The position numbers and the translations under genes are program-made. Source: Candidatus Zambryskiibacteriota bacterium (GTDB taxonomy: Bacteria; Patescibacteriota; Minisyncoccia; Phycocordibacterales; WO2-35-19). From it: DNA of 51,155 nt. Under the pieces are notes generated by a model that saw nothing but the letters and a program-made list of their open reading frames with translations, searched no databases and had not been told where the DNA came from. The stretch is taken from assembly GCA_016932555.1 (NCBI GenBank), contig JAFGCQ010000025.1, forward strand, positions 1-51,155, given 5' to 3'. Positions 40,864 to 49,275 of this stretch are shown in pieces. Numbering within the stretch: position 1 is the stretch's first letter; each line of letters begins with the position of its first letter.

Positions 40864-42903
40864 ATGGCCGTAAAAATCAATAAAAAAAACAACACTGGTA
40901 AATACAGTGCAGAGTCTATAACAGTATTAGAAGGTCTTGAGCCAGTGCGTCGAAGACCTGGGATGTACATTGGCACTACCGGACCCGATGGCTTGCATCA
41001 CCTTATAACTGAAATATTCGATAACTCACGTGACGAAGCTATGGGTGGTTTTTGTGATGATATTGAAATTGCTCTTTTACCAAATAATCAAGTGAGAGTT
41101 GTAGACAATGGTCGAGGCATACCGGTTGATATACATAAACAAACTAAAGTTTCAGCTTTGGAAACCATCATGACTACCTTGCATGCCGGTGGTAAATTTG
41201 GTGGTGAGGGTTATAAGATTTCCGGTGGCTTGCACGGTGTCGGATCTTCGGTAGTTAATGCACTCTCAATTTATACGAAAGCTGAGATTCATAAAGATGG
41301 TGGAATTTATATTCAAGAATACGCTAAAGGTAAAAGAAAAGCAGCTGTCAAAAAAATCGGCAATACTAAATTACATGGTTCTATTATTACATTTCAACCA
41401 GATCCTGAAATCTTTAAGGAAATAAATTTCGATTTTAGTAGAGTTGTACACCATATGCGCCAGCAAGCTTATCTAGTCAAAGGACTTAAAATTTCCGTAA
41501 TAGATTTAAGAGACCTGCCTGCGCAGGCAGGAATAAAAGATAAAATAGACGATTCTGTATTTTTCTTAAGAGATTTGGGGTTGGAAGCACCTTCTATGAG
41601 TTTTTATTTTGATGGCGGTTTGGTTTCTCTTGTTAGATTTTATAATCATAACCAAAAAGCTATTCATAAAAATATTTTTTATGTGGAAAAAAGAAATGAG
41701 GATTTTGAAGGAGCAGAAATTGCTTTACAATATATTGATGATATTTCTGCTCGTGTTATGCCTTTTGCCAATAATATTTATAACAGTGAAGGCGGTACCC
41801 ACATCACTGGCTTTAAAACTGCTTTAACTAGAACTTTAAATAATTACGCTAAGAAAAATGGCTTATCTAAAAACGGAGATGATACTTTTACTGGTGATGA
41901 TGCTTTAGAGGGACTCACTGCTGTAATTTCTGTTAAACTTAAAGAGATTCAATTTGAAGGTCAAACTAAAGCAAAATTAGGAACAGTAGAGGCTCGAGGA
42001 TTAGTAGAAAGTGTTTTTAGTGAAGCTTTTGAAAATTTCTTAGAAGAAAATCCGGATGATGCGAAAGATATAATTGGCAAAGTAATTCTAGCAATGAAAG
42101 CCCGCAAAGCGGCTAAAGCGGCTAAGGATTCAATTTTAAGAAAAGGTGCTTTGGAAGGTATGACTTTACCGGGTAAATTAGCTGATTGTCAATCAAAATC
42201 AGCTGAGGAGTCGGAAATTTTTATTGTAGAAGGAGACAGTGCCGGCGGTACCGCTAAAACAGGCAGGGATAGAAAAACTCAAGCCATTTTGCCACTTCGG
42301 GGTAAAATTTTAAACATTGAAAGAGCTAGGTTAGATAAAATGCTCGCATCGGAACAAATCAAAAATTTGGTAGTTGCGTTTGGTACTGCCATTGGTGATA
42401 CTTTTGATATAACCAAACTTAGATATCATAAAATTATTATTGCTACTGATGCTGATGTTGATGGTGCTCATATTCGCACTTTAATTTTAACCCTGCTTTA
42501 CAGATATTTCCGCCCACTTATTGATGGTGATTTTGTTTATATTGCTCAACCACCTTTATATAAAATTAAAAAAAGTAAAGAAATTTTTTATGCTTACAAT
42601 GATGAAGAAAAAGATAAAATAATAGGAAAAAGAGATAAACTTGAAACTGAAAACTTAGAGCTTAAAGAAGAAGAAAATCAAAGCTCTAAATTTAGCGTGC
42701 AGCGCTATAAAGGTTTAGGTGAAATGAATGCCGAAGAACTTTGGGAAACCACCATGGACCCTAAAAATCGTATTCTAAAGCGTATTACTATTGAAGATGC
42801 TCAGGAAGCCGATCGTATTTTTGATGTTCTCATGGGTACTGATGTCCCTTCCCGTAAGAGTTTTATTCAATCTAATGCCAAACTTGCCACTATTGATATT
42901 TAA
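40864..42903 (+). CDS. gyrB: DNA gyrase subunit B
   Basis: A 679-residue type IIA topoisomerase ATPase subunit. The GHKL ATPase features are EIFDNSRDEAMGG, VVDNGRGIPVDIH and GLHGVGSSVVNALS (about 125-138), the TOPRIM motif is IVEGDSAGGTAKTGRDRKTQAILPLRGKILNIE with DADVDGAHIRTL, and the C-terminal YKGLGEMNAEELWETTM is conserved. Asp217-Gly223 (LPAQAG) is an insertion encoded by a perfect 18-bp palindrome in the transducer region. GyrA is not in the window. GyrB fits better than ParE from TGRDR and overall length. Confidence 0.95.
   Translation: MAVKINKKNNTGKYSAESITVLEGLEPVRRRPGMYIGTTGPDGLHHLITEIFDNSRDEAMGGFCDDIEIALLPNNQVRVVDNGRGIPVDIHKQTKVSALETIMTTLHAGGKFGGEGYKISGGLHGVGSSVVNALSIYTKAEIHKDGGIYIQEYAKGKRKAAVKKIGNTKLHGSIITFQPDPEIFKEINFDFSRVVHHMRQQAYLVKGLKISVIDLRDLPAQAGIKDKIDDSVFFLRDLGLEAPSMSFYFDGGLVSLVRFYNHNQKAIHKNIFYVEKRNEDFEGAEIALQYIDDISARVMPFANNIYNSEGGTHITGFKTALTRTLNNYAKKNGLSKNGDDTFTGDDALEGLTAVISVKLKEIQFEGQTKAKLGTVEARGLVESVFSEAFENFLEENPDDAKDIIGKVILAMKARKAAKAAKDSILRKGALEGMTLPGKLADCQSKSAEESEIFIVEGDSAGGTAKTGRDRKTQAILPLRGKILNIERARLDKMLASEQIKNLVVAFGTAIGDTFDITKLRYHKIIIATDADVDGAHIRTLILTLLYRYFRPLIDGDFVYIAQPPLYKIKKSKEIFYAYNDEEKDKIIGKRDKLETENLELKEEENQSSKFSVQRYKGLGEMNAEELWETTMDPKNRILKRITIEDAQEADRIFDVLMGTDVPSRKSFIQSNAKLATIDI
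41514..41531 (+). repeat. In-frame LPAQAG palindrome, copy 2 (in gyrB)
   Basis: CCTGCCTGCGCAGGCAGG is a perfect 18-base palindrome. It encodes Leu218-Pro-Ala-Gln-Ala-Gly223 of GyrB in the same reading phase as the copy in pth (20491-20510). Confidence 0.88.
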
Positions 42904-42930
42904 ATACGTAGAGTAATATTAAATGTATTT

Positions 42931-42948
42931 GTAGCGATGCATCGCTAC
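42931..42948. repeat. 18-bp palindrome GTAGCGATGCATCGCTAC, copy 1
   Basis: A perfect palindrome lies in the spacer between convergent gyrB and the TrpR-like gene. It could form a bidirectional hairpin terminator, although the T run is short (GTTTT). Confidence 0.8.
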
Positions 42949-42963
42949 GTTTTAATAAATAAA

Positions 42964-43374
42964 TTAGATATGGAATTTCCCTTGTCTGACAAATCTGTAT
43001 CTTTTACGACCAACTTTAGGAGGAATAATAAAGTAAATTTTTTCCAACATATCAATAATGCTCTCCCTGTTTTTTCTCATTAAAGAAACCAAATATTTGT
43101 ATTCTCCTTTTTCGTATTTTTCAGCCATGCGGCCAATGGTGGAAGTACTGACTGACAAAGTATCTGCTATGACTCTATCTGGAATTTTTTCTATCATCAT
43201 ATAAAGGATGCCTATCCTCTTAGCAAACATAATACGTTCAGTGGGGTAAAAGAATTCTTTTATAAAATTTTTGATATATTTTTTAGACCTAGATAAATCG
43301 ATAATTTCGATAAACTTATCAAAAATTTTCTTGAAATCTTCGTCTTTTATTTTTCTTTTAGAAACTTGAGACAT
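42964..43374 (-). CDS. TrpR/YerC-family helix-turn-helix regulator
   Basis: A 136-residue all-helical protein of the Trp-repressor superfamily (YerC/YecD type). The helix-turn-helix is visible as DRVIADTLSVSTSTIGRMAEKYEKG (about 82-106), preceded by FYPTERIMFAKRIGILYMMIEKIP. Ligand residues cannot be judged. A 13-bp tandem repeat lies between its promoter and start (43377-43402) and may be its operator, implying autoregulation. The gene is bracketed by two copies of an 18-bp palindrome. It is convergent with gyrB. Confidence 0.85.
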   Translation of the reverse strand: MSQVSKRKIKDEDFKKIFDKFIEIIDLSRSKKYIKNFIKEFFYPTERIMFAKRIGILYMMIEKIPDRVIADTLSVSTSTIGRMAEKYEKGEYKYLVSLMRKNRESIIDMLEKIYFIIPPKVGRKRYRFVRQGKFHI

Positions 43375-43376
43375 TT

Positions 43377-43402
43377 TTCTAATACTACTTTCTAATACTA
43401 CT
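43377..43402 (-). repeat. 13-bp tandem repeat upstream of TrpR-like gene
   Basis: TTCTAATACTACT is repeated twice without mismatch (plus-strand reading), directly between the minus-strand -10 TATAAT (43403-43408) and the start codon at 43374. It is well placed for an operator or leader element. Confidence 0.6.
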
Positions 43403-43414
43403 ATTATACAAAAT

Positions 43415-43432
43415 GTAGCGATGCATCGCTAC
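43415..43432. repeat. 18-bp palindrome GTAGCGATGCATCGCTAC, copy 2
   Basis: Identical to 42931-42948, here flanked by T/A so the palindrome extends to 20 bases. It lies just upstream of the TrpR-like promoter and just before the promoter of the next plus-strand gene. Confidence 0.8.
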
Positions 43433-43439
43433 AAATGAT

Positions 43440-43467
43440 TTGACTTATATAATGATTAACGTATAAT
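43440..43467 (+). promoter_or_regulatory. Sigma-70-type promoter of the isolated membrane gene
   Basis: TTGACT (43440-43445), a 16-base spacer and TATAAT (43462-43467). The leader of about 40 nt contains GGGAGGA and ends with a strong GGGAGGT (43503-43509). Confidence 0.6.
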
Positions 43468-43516
43468 CTCGGGAGGAACAGTCCTTAAATAATCAAATGT
43501 ATGGGAGGTAGAAAAC

Positions 43517-44119
43517 GTGATAAGAGAAATCTGTGTATGGATTGTCACTTTTATGATGATAGTTTTTGGGTCTCTGTATGCCTACCAAGTTCGGAAACGA
43601 GAGATAAATCCTGCACTCTCAACATGGATTATTTTTCTTCTTGGGACAGGACTAAGCCTCACGACCTATATAATTGCCGAAAAACACGATCTCCGTTCTG
43701 GAATTTTGAACATGACAGATACCATGGCAGTTATAATCGCACTTGTTGCCATTATTTTGTACGGAAATCGCAATATGCGCTTCAGACCGTTCGAGAGATG
43801 GTATCTCTGTGGTGTAGCAGCAATTGTCGCCTATGGATTATGGTCTGGGGATGCCTGGGGTTCTAACATATTTACGCAAGTTCTTATTGCCATAGGATAC
43901 CTTCCGACAATTCAAAAGTTGCTCACGGAAAAACGAAATACGGAATCATTTACCGCGTGGGGTTGCAATAATATCGCTAGCCTTATCGCGCTGTACCCGG
44001 CTATTGTCAACGGTAATTCCCTTGCTGTCATGTACGCTTCTAGGTCTTTCGTTCTTACTTTGAGTACTATAGGACTAATGGCTTATTACGAGCTCCGCTT
44101 ACAAAAAAAGCAGCCATAA
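43517..44119 (+). CDS. Hypothetical multi-pass membrane protein
   Basis: A 200-residue protein with about seven hydrophobic segments (roughly 4-23, 33-53, 64-83, 92-112, 117-135, 147-165 and 170-190) and few charged residues between them. I do not recognise a family with certainty. GTG 43517 is the start because GGGAGGT precedes it by seven bases. Promoter, Shine-Dalgarno and terminator are all strong, and G+C is higher than in neighbouring genes, similar to the isolated gene at 50-637. It therefore looks like a recently acquired single-gene cassette. Confidence 0.7.
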   Translation: MIREICVWIVTFMMIVFGSLYAYQVRKREINPALSTWIIFLLGTGLSLTTYIIAEKHDLRSGILNMTDTMAVIIALVAIILYGNRNMRFRPFERWYLCGVAAIVAYGLWSGDAWGSNIFTQVLIAIGYLPTIQKLLTEKRNTESFTAWGCNNIASLIALYPAIVNGNSLAVMYASRSFVLTLSTIGLMAYYELRLQKKQP

Positions 44120-44184
44120 ATATAGGCTGCATTAAACAAACACACTATACCTATCAGGGATGAGACCTCTGATAGGTTTTTGTT
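44110..44184 (+). terminator. Hairpin and intrinsic terminator after the membrane gene
   Basis: A small stem GCAGCC/GGCTGC (44110-44130) spans the stop codon. A second, stronger stem (44149-44159 with 44167-44177, one G-U pair) is followed by a T run. The latter is a good intrinsic terminator just before the convergent thrS stop. Confidence 0.85.
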
Positions 44185-44187
44185 TTT

Positions 44188-45966
44188 TTATTTCTTCTCT
44201 TTGATTTCTTTGTTGAGGAGCTCGAGGAATTTATCGAGAGACATAGCGCCGAGCTTTTCGGTGCGGGATTCGACGGTAACTTCGTCTGACTTGATCTCGT
44301 TGTCGCCGATAACGAGATAATAGGGAATTTTTTGAGTTTTAACTTCGCGAATTTTTTTACCCAGTGATTCGTTTAATTCATCGATTTCGGCACGAATGTT
44401 GTTTTCTCTTAGTTTTTTTAAGATTTTTTCAGCATATTTGAAATGATCTTCGCCAATCGGCAAAACTTTGACTTGAACAGGTGAGAGCCAGAAAGGAAAA
44501 GCACCTGCATAATGTTCAATGAGAAGACCGATGAATCGCTCGAACGAGCCAAATAGCGCGCGATGAAGCATATAAGGCCTTTCTTCTTGTCCTTTAGAGT
44601 TTATGAAAACCATTTTAAATCTCTCAGGAATATTAAAATCAAATTGCAAAGTTGAACATTGCCATTCTCTACCAAGTACGTCTTTAACTTTAAAATCAAG
44701 TTTGGGACCATAAAATACAGCGCCGCCGATATCTTTTTGATAATTTAAACCTTTCTCTTTGGCTACTTTTTCCAAAATATTTTCTGTAAACTTCCAACCT
44801 TTATCATCACCTGCATATTTATCAACTTTGGGATCACGAACAGATAAATAAACATTTACATCTTTAATATCAAAGCCAAAAGATTTATAAATAAACAAAA
44901 TAAAATCTACCACTTTTCCTAATTCTTCTTCTACTTGATCTTTACTACAGATTATATGAGCATCATCTTGAGTAAAACCTCTAACTCTAGTTAGACCAGA
45001 TAATTCTCCTTTTTTCTCATATCTGTAAACTGTACCACATTCCGCCCAGCGCATTGGAAGATCACGATATGACTTTGGCTCGTTTTTGTAGATTTGAACA
45101 TGGAAGGGGCAGTTCATCGGCTTAAGCAGGTATTCTTCGGAAACTTCAGCTTGCTTGCCCTGCTGGCGCTCTTCCAGAGTCTGACCGACTTCCATAGGCG
45201 GATACATAGAGCTATTATAAAAACCCCAGTGGCCTGAAGTCTCCCAGAGCACACGGTTGCCTATATGCGGAGTTCTCACTAGGTTATAGCCGTTTTTTAG
45301 GTGTTCCGCATACCAAAAATCTTCAATAATCCTCCAAAGCAAAGCGCCTTTGGGGTGCCACAGTGGCAAACCGGCACCGACTATTTCATCTATATGAAAA
45401 AGATCTAAATCTTTTCCAAGTTTTCTATGATCCCTTTTTTTAGCTTCCTCTCGATTTTTAATATATTCATCTAATTCTTTTTTATTCTCAAAAGCAAGTC
45501 CATAAATACGAGTTAGCATTTTATTTTGCTCACTACCCAACCAATAAGCGCCAGCAATACGATCAAGCTTCCAACTGTCAAGGGGAACCTTTGACATATT
45601 GTTGACATGGCCGCCTCGGCAAAGATCGGTAAATTTACCCGAGGTATAAAAGCTTATTTTTTCGCCAGCTTCTTCCAAATCTTTTATGAGTTCGAGTTTG
45701 TATTCATTATCTTTGAAAAACTCTTTGGCTTCTTTAATATCCACTTCCTTGCCTTCAATTTTATCCCAAGTTTTTAGGATTTCGCGCATCTTCTTCTCGA
45801 TTTTCTCTAAATCTTTTTTGGTGATAGGCTCTGGAAGGTCAAAATCATAATAAAAGCCGTTTTCAATAACCGGTCCAATAGTATGTTTGGTATTAGGGTA
45901 CAATTCAAGCACAGCCGCTGCCATTAAATGAGCCAAAGAATGCCTGATTTTTTCAATATCTTTCAT
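44188..45966 (-). CDS. thrS: Threonyl-tRNA synthetase (no TGS domain)
   Basis: A 592-residue class II synthetase. It begins directly at the N2 editing domain (HSLAHLMAAAV with HxxxH, and CRGGHV), then the catalytic core with the zinc Cys of MNCPFHVQIYK, RWAECGTVYRYEKKGELSGLTRVRGFTQDDAHI, and the anticodon-binding domain (VQVKVLPIGEDHFKYAEKILKKLRENNI). The N-terminal TGS (N1) domain of E. coli ThrRS is absent. Editing residues look intact. TATAAT at 45975-45980, inside the dnaE end, lies 8 bases before its ATG, so it may be transcribed without a leader. Confidence 0.96.
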   Translation of the reverse strand: MKDIEKIRHSLAHLMAAAVLELYPNTKHTIGPVIENGFYYDFDLPEPITKKDLEKIEKKMREILKTWDKIEGKEVDIKEAKEFFKDNEYKLELIKDLEEAGEKISFYTSGKFTDLCRGGHVNNMSKVPLDSWKLDRIAGAYWLGSEQNKMLTRIYGLAFENKKELDEYIKNREEAKKRDHRKLGKDLDLFHIDEIVGAGLPLWHPKGALLWRIIEDFWYAEHLKNGYNLVRTPHIGNRVLWETSGHWGFYNSSMYPPMEVGQTLEERQQGKQAEVSEEYLLKPMNCPFHVQIYKNEPKSYRDLPMRWAECGTVYRYEKKGELSGLTRVRGFTQDDAHIICSKDQVEEELGKVVDFILFIYKSFGFDIKDVNVYLSVRDPKVDKYAGDDKGWKFTENILEKVAKEKGLNYQKDIGGAVFYGPKLDFKVKDVLGREWQCSTLQFDFNIPERFKMVFINSKGQEERPYMLHRALFGSFERFIGLLIEHYAGAFPFWLSPVQVKVLPIGEDHFKYAEKILKKLRENNIRAEIDELNESLGKKIREVKTQKIPYYLVIGDNEIKSDEVTVESRTEKLGAMSLDKFLELLNKEIKEKK

Positions 45967-45974
45967 AACTAAAT

Positions 45975-45980
45975 ATTATA
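45975..45980 (-). promoter_or_regulatory. -10 box of thrS within the dnaE end
   Basis: TATAAT on the minus strand, overlapping the dnaE stop region and 8 bases before the thrS ATG. Confidence 0.4.
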
Positions 45981-48900
45981 ATTTTTTTGCTTTTTCGGCA
46001 ATCAGAGTTTTTTCACCATTGCGCTCAGAAACTCGTGCCTTAACCGCAATACAATAGTTAGGATTAAAAACATCTCTAAATTCTTGCAGAACTCTAGGAA
46101 AAACTACCATTTCAATATCATCAGTTAAATCAGCAAATTTTATAAAAAGCATTCTTTCGTTGCTCTTGGTTAAAATATTACGAATTTCTTCTATAAGACC
46201 ACCTATTATTACTATATCATTTTCTTTAGAGTTTGATTTTATTTTTTTAACAGTAATTTTTTGGTTTTGGAGTTTATTTTTAAATTGATCTAAGGGGTGG
46301 CCAGAAATATATAATCCCAAAAATTCCTTTTCCCAGGAAAGTTTTTGAGCAGAAGTGGCAGGATTAGCTTCTCGTAGATGTAGAGGTGAATATTTTCCCG
46401 AAGCGCTGAGAGCAGAAAAAAGTGAATTTTGACTATCATTTCCAACCGCTTCTTTATTATATTCTAAAAGTAAATCTAAATTAGCTAAAAGCCACCCTCG
46501 CTCGCCAAAAGCATCTATGGCTCCGCTTTTAATAAGTGCTTCAAGCGATTTTTTGTTTAAATTATGATCTTGGATTCTTAACAGAAAATCTTCCAAAGAA
46601 TTAAATCTACCCTTAGCTTTACGGTTTGCGGTAATAATGGAGGAAATACTTTCCCCAAAATTTTTAATTGTCATTAATCCAAATCTAATTGTTTCTGGCT
46701 TGCTTGGTGAAGATTTTAACAAATTAGGATCCTTTTTAACTAGAGTGAAATCAGAAAAGCTTTCATTTATATCAGGCGGCAATATTTCAATACCCATGCG
46801 TTTGCATTCGGCAACAGTATAAGCCACTTTTTCGGTATCACCAGATTCGGCCGAAAGCACCGAGGCCATATATTCACCGGGAAAATTGGCTTTTAGGTAA
46901 GCGGTTTGATACGCTACTCGACCATAAGATACCGAATGAGCTTTATTGAAGCCATAAGCAGCAAAAGGCTCTATCCAGCTCCAAATTTGACGGGCTTTTT
47001 TTTCACTCCATTTTGAATGTTCAATACAACCTTGAATAAATTTTTCTTTCTGTTTAGCCATTTCTTCAGGAATTTTTTTTCCGACTGCTTTGCGGAATTT
47101 ATCTACTTCGCCCCAAGTATAACCGGCTAAATTATGTGCCATCATTAAAAGATCATCTTGATAAACCAAAATACCATAAGTTTTTTTGAGGATTGGCTCT
47201 AGCGCTAGATCCATATATTTAATTTTTCCCGGATTGTGCTTGCGCTCAATATAGTCAGGGATAAATTGCATTGGTCCTGGCCGATAGAGTGCCACCATCG
47301 CATTAATATCATGAATAGTAGTAGGCTTGAGCTCAACTAAAAATCGCGTCATACCGTCACCGTTTAATTGAAAAAGATCTTCAGTTTCGCCCCGAGCTAA
47401 CATTTCAAAAGTTTTTTTGTCGTCTATGGGCATATTATCAAAATCAATTTCCACATTTTTGGTTTTTTTCGCGAGTTTAATTGTATTGGCGATAATAGTT
47501 AGATTTTTAAGTCCTAAGAAATCAAACTTTAGAAGGCCGGCACCGTTTTCATCAACGCTATACATGTCATATTGGGTAATAATACCCTCACCTTTAGGAT
47601 CATACTGAAGCGGAGTAAAATTAGTTAAATCCGATGGAGATATAACAACTCCAGCAGCATGCACACCAATATGTCTGGCACAACCTTCAATTTTTTTTGC
47701 CATGTCGATAATTTTTTTGGAATCATTGTCTGTTTTATAAAGCTCGACAAGTTCAGGAACTTCAGAAAGCGCCTTGTCTATCGTCATGGGAAAACCCTGA
47801 GAACCAAAAGGTATCAGTTTGGCTATTTTATCTCCTTGAGCATAAGAAAAGCCTAAGGCTCTGGCTGTGTCACGCACACTGCCGCGAGCCATCATAGTAC
47901 CAAAAGTCCCGATTTGAGCCACATTTTTTTCTCCATACTTGCGCTTAGCGTATTCAATCATTTCGTCTCTTCGATCTTTGGCAAAATCCATATCAATATC
48001 GGGTGCACTGGGACGATCAGGATTTAGAAATCTTTCAAAAGGAATTTCATATTCAAGAGGATTTAAATTAGTGATACTTGACACATAAGTCACAAGTGAA
48101 CCGGAAACTGAACCTCTAATATTAGTAAGTATCCCGTTTTCATGCGCATAGTTTAAAAGATCAGCAACCACTAAAAAATAAGGTGAATAACCTTTATCTT
48201 TTATCACTTTGAGTTCATATTCTAATCGTTCTATCACTTCTTTACTTTTTGGTAAATTTCTTTCTTCGAGACCTTTATAAGCCAAATAACGAAGTTCTTC
48301 ATCATGAGTGCGACCAGAAGCAGTTTCAATATAAGGGAAAGACCATTCTCCTAATTTGAGTTCCAAATTACAAAGCCCTGTTATTTTTTGATTATTAAAA
48401 ATCGCTTCCGGCAAATCTTCAAATCTTTTTTTCATTTCATCTACAGAAAGAAAAGAAAAGTCTTCATTTTCATCATTCCAATTACTTTTATCACCTTGCA
48501 TCATGCCTTGACCAACCGCCATAAGAGTTTCTCTGACCTCGCGGTCTTCGGGATGTAAATAATAAACATTATGGTTTGCTACAATTGGTACATCCTCTTC
48601 TTTGGCAAAGTTGGCTAATTTTTCCATATAATTATTATGGTTGGCTAATTCTGGATGTTTGGTTATTTCAATGTAAAAATCTAAAGATTCTTCTTCTGAA
48701 AATATTTTTTTGTATTTTTCGATAAGTTCTTTAGCTAGCTCTGTATTATTACCCCTAAAAGCAGTTGAGATATCACCACTCCAAGATGGAGAGATACAGA
48801 TAAGTCCTTCATGATATTTTTCTAAAAGTTCAAAATCAATACGTGGTTTATAATAAAAACCTTCTAAATAAGAAGCTGTTACTAATTTTAAAAGATTTTT

Positions 48901-49197
48901 GTAGCCAATTTCATTTTTACACAACAAAACTAATCTGTATCTTTCTTTATCTACACCGGCTTGCTTGTCATGTCGAGTTCGACCGGCTAGATAAGCGTCA
49001 ACGCCTATAATAGGTTTAATGCCTTGTTTCTGACACTCTTTATAAAATTCAATCGCTCCGTAAAGGTTTCCATTGTCAGTCAGTGCCAACGCTTCCATTT
49101 CTGCCTCCTTAGCCGCATTGACTAACTCCGGTATTTTGGGTAATGCCTGAAGTAAGCTGTAATGGCTGTGTGTATGTAAGTGAGTAATTTTAGACAT
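45976..49197 (-). CDS. dnaE: DNA polymerase III subunit alpha
   Basis: A 1073-residue replicative polymerase. The N-terminal PHP domain (THLHTHSHYSLLQALPK) retains HxH, but the usual LTDHGN is LTDNGN, so metal binding there may be reduced. The catalytic aspartates are in PDIDMDFAKDRRDEMIEYAKRKYG, with the third in LLKFDFLGLKNL. Further features are YGILVYQDDLLMMAHNLAGYTWGEVDKFRKAVGKK, the helix-hairpin-helix near FNSLEDFLLRIQDHNLNKKSLEALIKSGAIDAFG, and a C-terminal OB fold (about 960-1073). It is slightly shorter than E. coli DnaE (1160). thrS follows after 9 bases. Confidence 0.97.
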   Translation of the reverse strand: MSKITHLHTHSHYSLLQALPKIPELVNAAKEAEMEALALTDNGNLYGAIEFYKECQKQGIKPIIGVDAYLAGRTRHDKQAGVDKERYRLVLLCKNEIGYKNLLKLVTASYLEGFYYKPRIDFELLEKYHEGLICISPSWSGDISTAFRGNNTELAKELIEKYKKIFSEEESLDFYIEITKHPELANHNNYMEKLANFAKEEDVPIVANHNVYYLHPEDREVRETLMAVGQGMMQGDKSNWNDENEDFSFLSVDEMKKRFEDLPEAIFNNQKITGLCNLELKLGEWSFPYIETASGRTHDEELRYLAYKGLEERNLPKSKEVIERLEYELKVIKDKGYSPYFLVVADLLNYAHENGILTNIRGSVSGSLVTYVSSITNLNPLEYEIPFERFLNPDRPSAPDIDMDFAKDRRDEMIEYAKRKYGEKNVAQIGTFGTMMARGSVRDTARALGFSYAQGDKIAKLIPFGSQGFPMTIDKALSEVPELVELYKTDNDSKKIIDMAKKIEGCARHIGVHAAGVVISPSDLTNFTPLQYDPKGEGIITQYDMYSVDENGAGLLKFDFLGLKNLTIIANTIKLAKKTKNVEIDFDNMPIDDKKTFEMLARGETEDLFQLNGDGMTRFLVELKPTTIHDINAMVALYRPGPMQFIPDYIERKHNPGKIKYMDLALEPILKKTYGILVYQDDLLMMAHNLAGYTWGEVDKFRKAVGKKIPEEMAKQKEKFIQGCIEHSKWSEKKARQIWSWIEPFAAYGFNKAHSVSYGRVAYQTAYLKANFPGEYMASVLSAESGDTEKVAYTVAECKRMGIEILPPDINESFSDFTLVKKDPNLLKSSPSKPETIRFGLMTIKNFGESISSIITANRKAKGRFNSLEDFLLRIQDHNLNKKSLEALIKSGAIDAFGERGWLLANLDLLLEYNKEAVGNDSQNSLFSALSASGKYSPLHLREANPATSAQKLSWEKEFLGLYISGHPLDQFKNKLQNQKITVKKIKSNSKENDIVIIGGLIEEIRNILTKSNERMLFIKFADLTDDIEMVVFPRVLQEFRDVFNPNYCIAVKARVSERNGEKTLIAEKAKKL

Positions 49198-49210
49198 GAT
49201 TTGTACCTTG

Positions 49211-49216
49211 ATATTA
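49211..49216 (-). promoter_or_regulatory. -10 box of dnaE
   Basis: TGCTAATAT on the minus strand ends 13 bases before the dnaE ATG at 49197, giving a very short leader. Confidence 0.4.
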
Positions 49217-49242
49217 GCATATTAGCTTTATTCACATGCATA

Positions 49243-49270
49243 TTGAATTATTTAAGAAAATTGTTATTAT
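49243..49270 (+). promoter_or_regulatory. Promoter of the small transcription unit
   Basis: TTGAAT (49243-49248), a 16-base spacer and TATTAT (49265-49270). Confidence 0.4.
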
Positions 49271-49275
49271 AAACA

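Noticed and set aside
43501-43866. Overlapping 121-codon frame within the isolated membrane gene
   Set aside because: Cys-rich, without family features. The GTG frame at 43517 has the better-spaced Shine-Dalgarno and a coherent membrane topology.
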